Part shown: positions 4,199 to 5,642 of the stretch, piece after piece
Position numbering within the stretch: position 1 is the stretch's first letter
Layout of the letters: each line of letters begins with the position of its first letter
Source: Bacillota bacterium
Lineage (GTDB): Bacteria > Bacillota > Desulfitobacteriia > Desulfitobacteriales > Desulfitobacteriaceae
Direction: 5' to 3'
Assembly (NCBI GenBank): GCA_021849995.1
Contig: JAJZSC010000248.1
Coordinates: forward strand, 1 to 5,642
DNA: 5,642 nt
The notes under the pieces: generated by a model
What the model saw: only the letters and a program-made list of their open reading frames with translations
Told to the model about the DNA's origin: nothing
Databases searched by the model: none
Program-made: the position numbers and the translations under genes

Positions 4199-5188
4199 AT
4201 GAGCAAAGAGTACAAAAAACTGGGGACATTTATATTAGCAATTACATTATTAGTTACACTCTCTATCGCAGGCTGTTCAAACCAAGCTGCTCAACAAACA
4301 ACGGCGAAAAAGATATCTATAGCAGAGCAATATGGCTTGGCTTATGCGCCCCTGCAAATAATTAAAGAAAACAAGCTCTTGGATAAAAACCTACCCGGAA
4401 TTCAGGTTGAATGGCAACAGTTAAATAACACTGCCGAAATTAGGGAAGCAATGCTTGCCAATAGAGTAGATGCCGGATTTATGGCGATTCCGCCTTTTCT
4501 CATTGGCTGGGATAAAGGAATGGAATGGAAAATAGCGAGCGGTCTTTCATCTAGCCCGGTTGGACTTGTGACCCATAAGCAAAACGTTAAGAGTCTGAAG
4601 GATTTTACGAGCAGTGACAGAATCGCAGTTCCCCAGCCAGGCAGTGTCCAGCACATACTTCTTGCCATGGCAGCTGAACGTGAATTGGCTGATCCCAAAA
4701 AGCTCGATAACCTTTTGGTGACTATGAACCATCCTGACGGTATGAATGCCCTGCTTGCTAAAAAGGATATCTCTGCTCACTTTACAGCCATGCCTTATTT
4801 GTTTAAGGAACTGGAAAACAAGGATATGCATCAAATAATAAGTGGGCGCGAGGCTTTTGGGTCTGATTTTTCCTTTATCGTAGGGGTAACTACCAAAAGA
4901 TTGCACGATAATAACCCTGAAGTTTATCAAGCTTTTGTGGCGTCCATAAAAGAAGCTGTAGACTTTATTAAGAATAATCCGGAAAAATCAGCCGAAATTC
5001 TGGCCAAGGATTATAAGATGTCCAAGGAAGAAGTGCTGAAATATCTGACCTGGGGGCAAACAGAGTATACCACTACAGTTAAGGGAATCTCCAAGTTTTC
5101 CTCTTTCATGGCCAAAACGGGTTATATCTCAAAACCAGTTAATCAAGCAAAAGACGTTCTGTGGGAAGATGTCAAATATGAAGAATAG
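4199..5188 (+). CDS. ABC transporter substrate-binding lipoprotein, NitT/TauT/SsuA family
   Basis: This 329-aa lipoprotein would capture a small solute outside the membrane and deliver it to the permease encoded next. The N-terminus is a lipoprotein signal: basic start (KEYKK), hydrophobic core (FILAITLLVTL) and lipobox SIAGC with the acylated Cys at residue 26. The mature part follows the periplasmic-binding-protein-II fold of NMT1/SsuA-like proteins: GLAYAPLQIIKENKLL (46-61), a repeated 'EIREAMLANRVDAGFM' type helix-strand (80-95), the central DRIAVPQPGSVQ segment (140-151) and a C-terminal helical region. Length is usual for the family. The start is supported by AAGGGG at 4186-4191, 7 nt upstream. 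Relatives bind sulfonates, taurine, nitrate, thiamine precursors or riboflavin; nothing seen here decides among these. The stop lies 11 nt inside the permease gene, indicating translational coupling. A 17-bp repeat array lies upstream. Confidence 0.93.
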   Translation: MSKEYKKLGTFILAITLLVTLSIAGCSNQAAQQTTAKKISIAEQYGLAYAPLQIIKENKLLDKNLPGIQVEWQQLNNTAEIREAMLANRVDAGFMAIPPFLIGWDKGMEWKIASGLSSSPVGLVTHKQNVKSLKDFTSSDRIAVPQPGSVQHILLAMAAERELADPKKLDNLLVTMNHPDGMNALLAKKDISAHFTAMPYLFKELENKDMHQIISGREAFGSDFSFIVGVTTKRLHDNNPEVYQAFVASIKEAVDFIKNNPEKSAEILAKDYKMSKEEVLKYLTWGQTEYTTTVKGISKFSSFMAKTGYISKPVNQAKDVLWEDVKYEE

Positions 5189-5642
5189 TTGGTTTTACAA
5201 TAGACATTTTCAGAGATTGTTTTGGGTTGCCTTCTTTTTAGGAATTTGGGAAATCCTCGCCCGAAGTGAAAACTATTCTCCTTTAATATTTCCTCCCCTT
5301 AGAGAGATTTTAAAAGCACTTTACAGCTCAGTACTAGAGGGGGCTCTGATCCAGCAATCTATTTATACACTCGAACTTATCTTTTACGGGTTTGTAATTG
5401 CCCTGAGCTTTGCAATAGTCCTGTCCGTGCTAGCATTTGGCTCAAGGCTTTTTGAAGGCTTGGTGGATACCCTCCTTGCAGTGGCTCATCCGCTCCCAGG
5501 GCTGGCCTTGCTTCCTCTGGTAATCCTCTGGCTGGGTACGGGAGCCAAATCTATTGTTTTCATCATAGTTCACTCTGTACTATGGCCGCTCCTGCTTAAT
5601 CTTCTGATTGGCTTTAAGGCGATTCCAAAGGTTTATAAGCAA
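5178..5642 (+). CDS. ABC transporter permease, SsuC/TauC type, 5' part (cut by window end)
   Basis: The first 155 residues of a membrane permease of the binding-protein-dependent transport family; the frame is open to the last base. The start ATG (5178) overlaps the end of the lipoprotein gene by 11 nt in a different frame, so translation is probably coupled; a weak GGGA lies about 11 nt upstream. Hydrophobic segments appear at about 14-28, 63-88, 96-120 and 124-145. Family marks include the 'W-E-I-L' and 'FPPLREILKAL' segment after the first helix, the 'HPLPGLALLPLVILWLGTG' stretch (104-122), and the beginning of the EAA-type cytoplasmic loop (NLLIGFKAIPKVY, 141-153), which docks onto the ATPase. 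The rest of the EAA loop, the last helices and presumably the ATP-binding subunit lie beyond the window. Substrate unknown. Confidence 0.92.
   Translation, partial: MKNSWFYNRHFQRLFWVAFFLGIWEILARSENYSPLIFPPLREILKALYSSVLEGALIQQSIYTLELIFYGFVIALSFAIVLSVLAFGSRLFEGLVDTLLAVAHPLPGLALLPLVILWLGTGAKSIVFIIVHSVLWPLLLNLLIGFKAIPKVYKQ

Noticed and set aside
4402..4930. Two overlapping minus-strand open frames (98 and 127 codons) inside the lipoprotein gene.
   Set aside because: They are antisense shadows of a clear substrate-binding protein gene, with no recognisable domains or ribosome sites.
1..5642. CRISPR arrays, tRNA or rRNA genes, insertion sequences, phage or defence genes.
   Set aside because: No regularly spaced repeats of CRISPR type, no cloverleaf or rRNA sequence, and no transposase or terminal inverted repeats were seen; apart from the regulatory regions the content is ordinary chromosomal genes.

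Overview
The window looks like chromosomal DNA of a low- to mid-GC member of the Bacillota, probably an anaerobic clostridial or Negativicutes-type bacterium. The basis is AT-rich intergenic DNA with purine-rich Shine-Dalgarno sites, a CshA-type DEAD-box helicase, a double zinc-ribbon small protein of a kind common in that phylum, a dCache chemoreceptor, and a c-di-GMP-I riboswitch. The genus cannot be fixed from sequence alone. All recognisable genes lie on the + strand.

Layout. (1) 1-762 is the 3' part of a CshA-like RNA helicase, cut by the window start. (2) 763-951 holds a sigma-A-like promoter and a leader that can fold. It precedes a 103-aa double zinc-ribbon protein (952-1263), which ends in tandem stops and a strong intrinsic terminator (1277-1313). 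(3) 1314-1828 is a long regulatory region. It contains a weak promoter with an A-rich upstream stretch, a c-di-GMP-I (GEMM-I) aptamer, a terminator hairpin, and an alternative antiterminator helix that uses the 3' strand of the aptamer. After these come a second promoter-like site and several tiny upstream reading frames. (4) 1829-3778 encodes a full-length methyl-accepting chemotaxis protein (TM, dCache sensor, TM, HAMP, signalling hairpin), followed by a terminator (3811-3845). (5) 3846-4198 is non-coding or holds at most a 42-aa ORF. It carries competing small hairpins and a 17-bp repeat array just upstream of the next operon. (6) 4199-5188 encodes a lipoprotein substrate-binding protein of the NitT/TauT/SsuA type, overlapped by 11 nt by the start of its ABC permease (5178 to the window end, truncated).

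How it works together. The helicase and the RGG-linked zinc-ribbon protein are plausible RNA-associated neighbours, but they appear to be separate transcription units. The best-supported regulatory system is the c-di-GMP riboswitch controlling the chemoreceptor. The pairing geometry predicts an OFF switch: ligand keeps the aptamer 3' strand occupied and lets the terminator form, whereas without ligand that strand pairs with the 5' side of the terminator. High c-di-GMP would then reduce chemoreceptor synthesis, in line with the usual sessile role of this messenger. The last operon is an uptake system whose substrate the sequence does not reveal.
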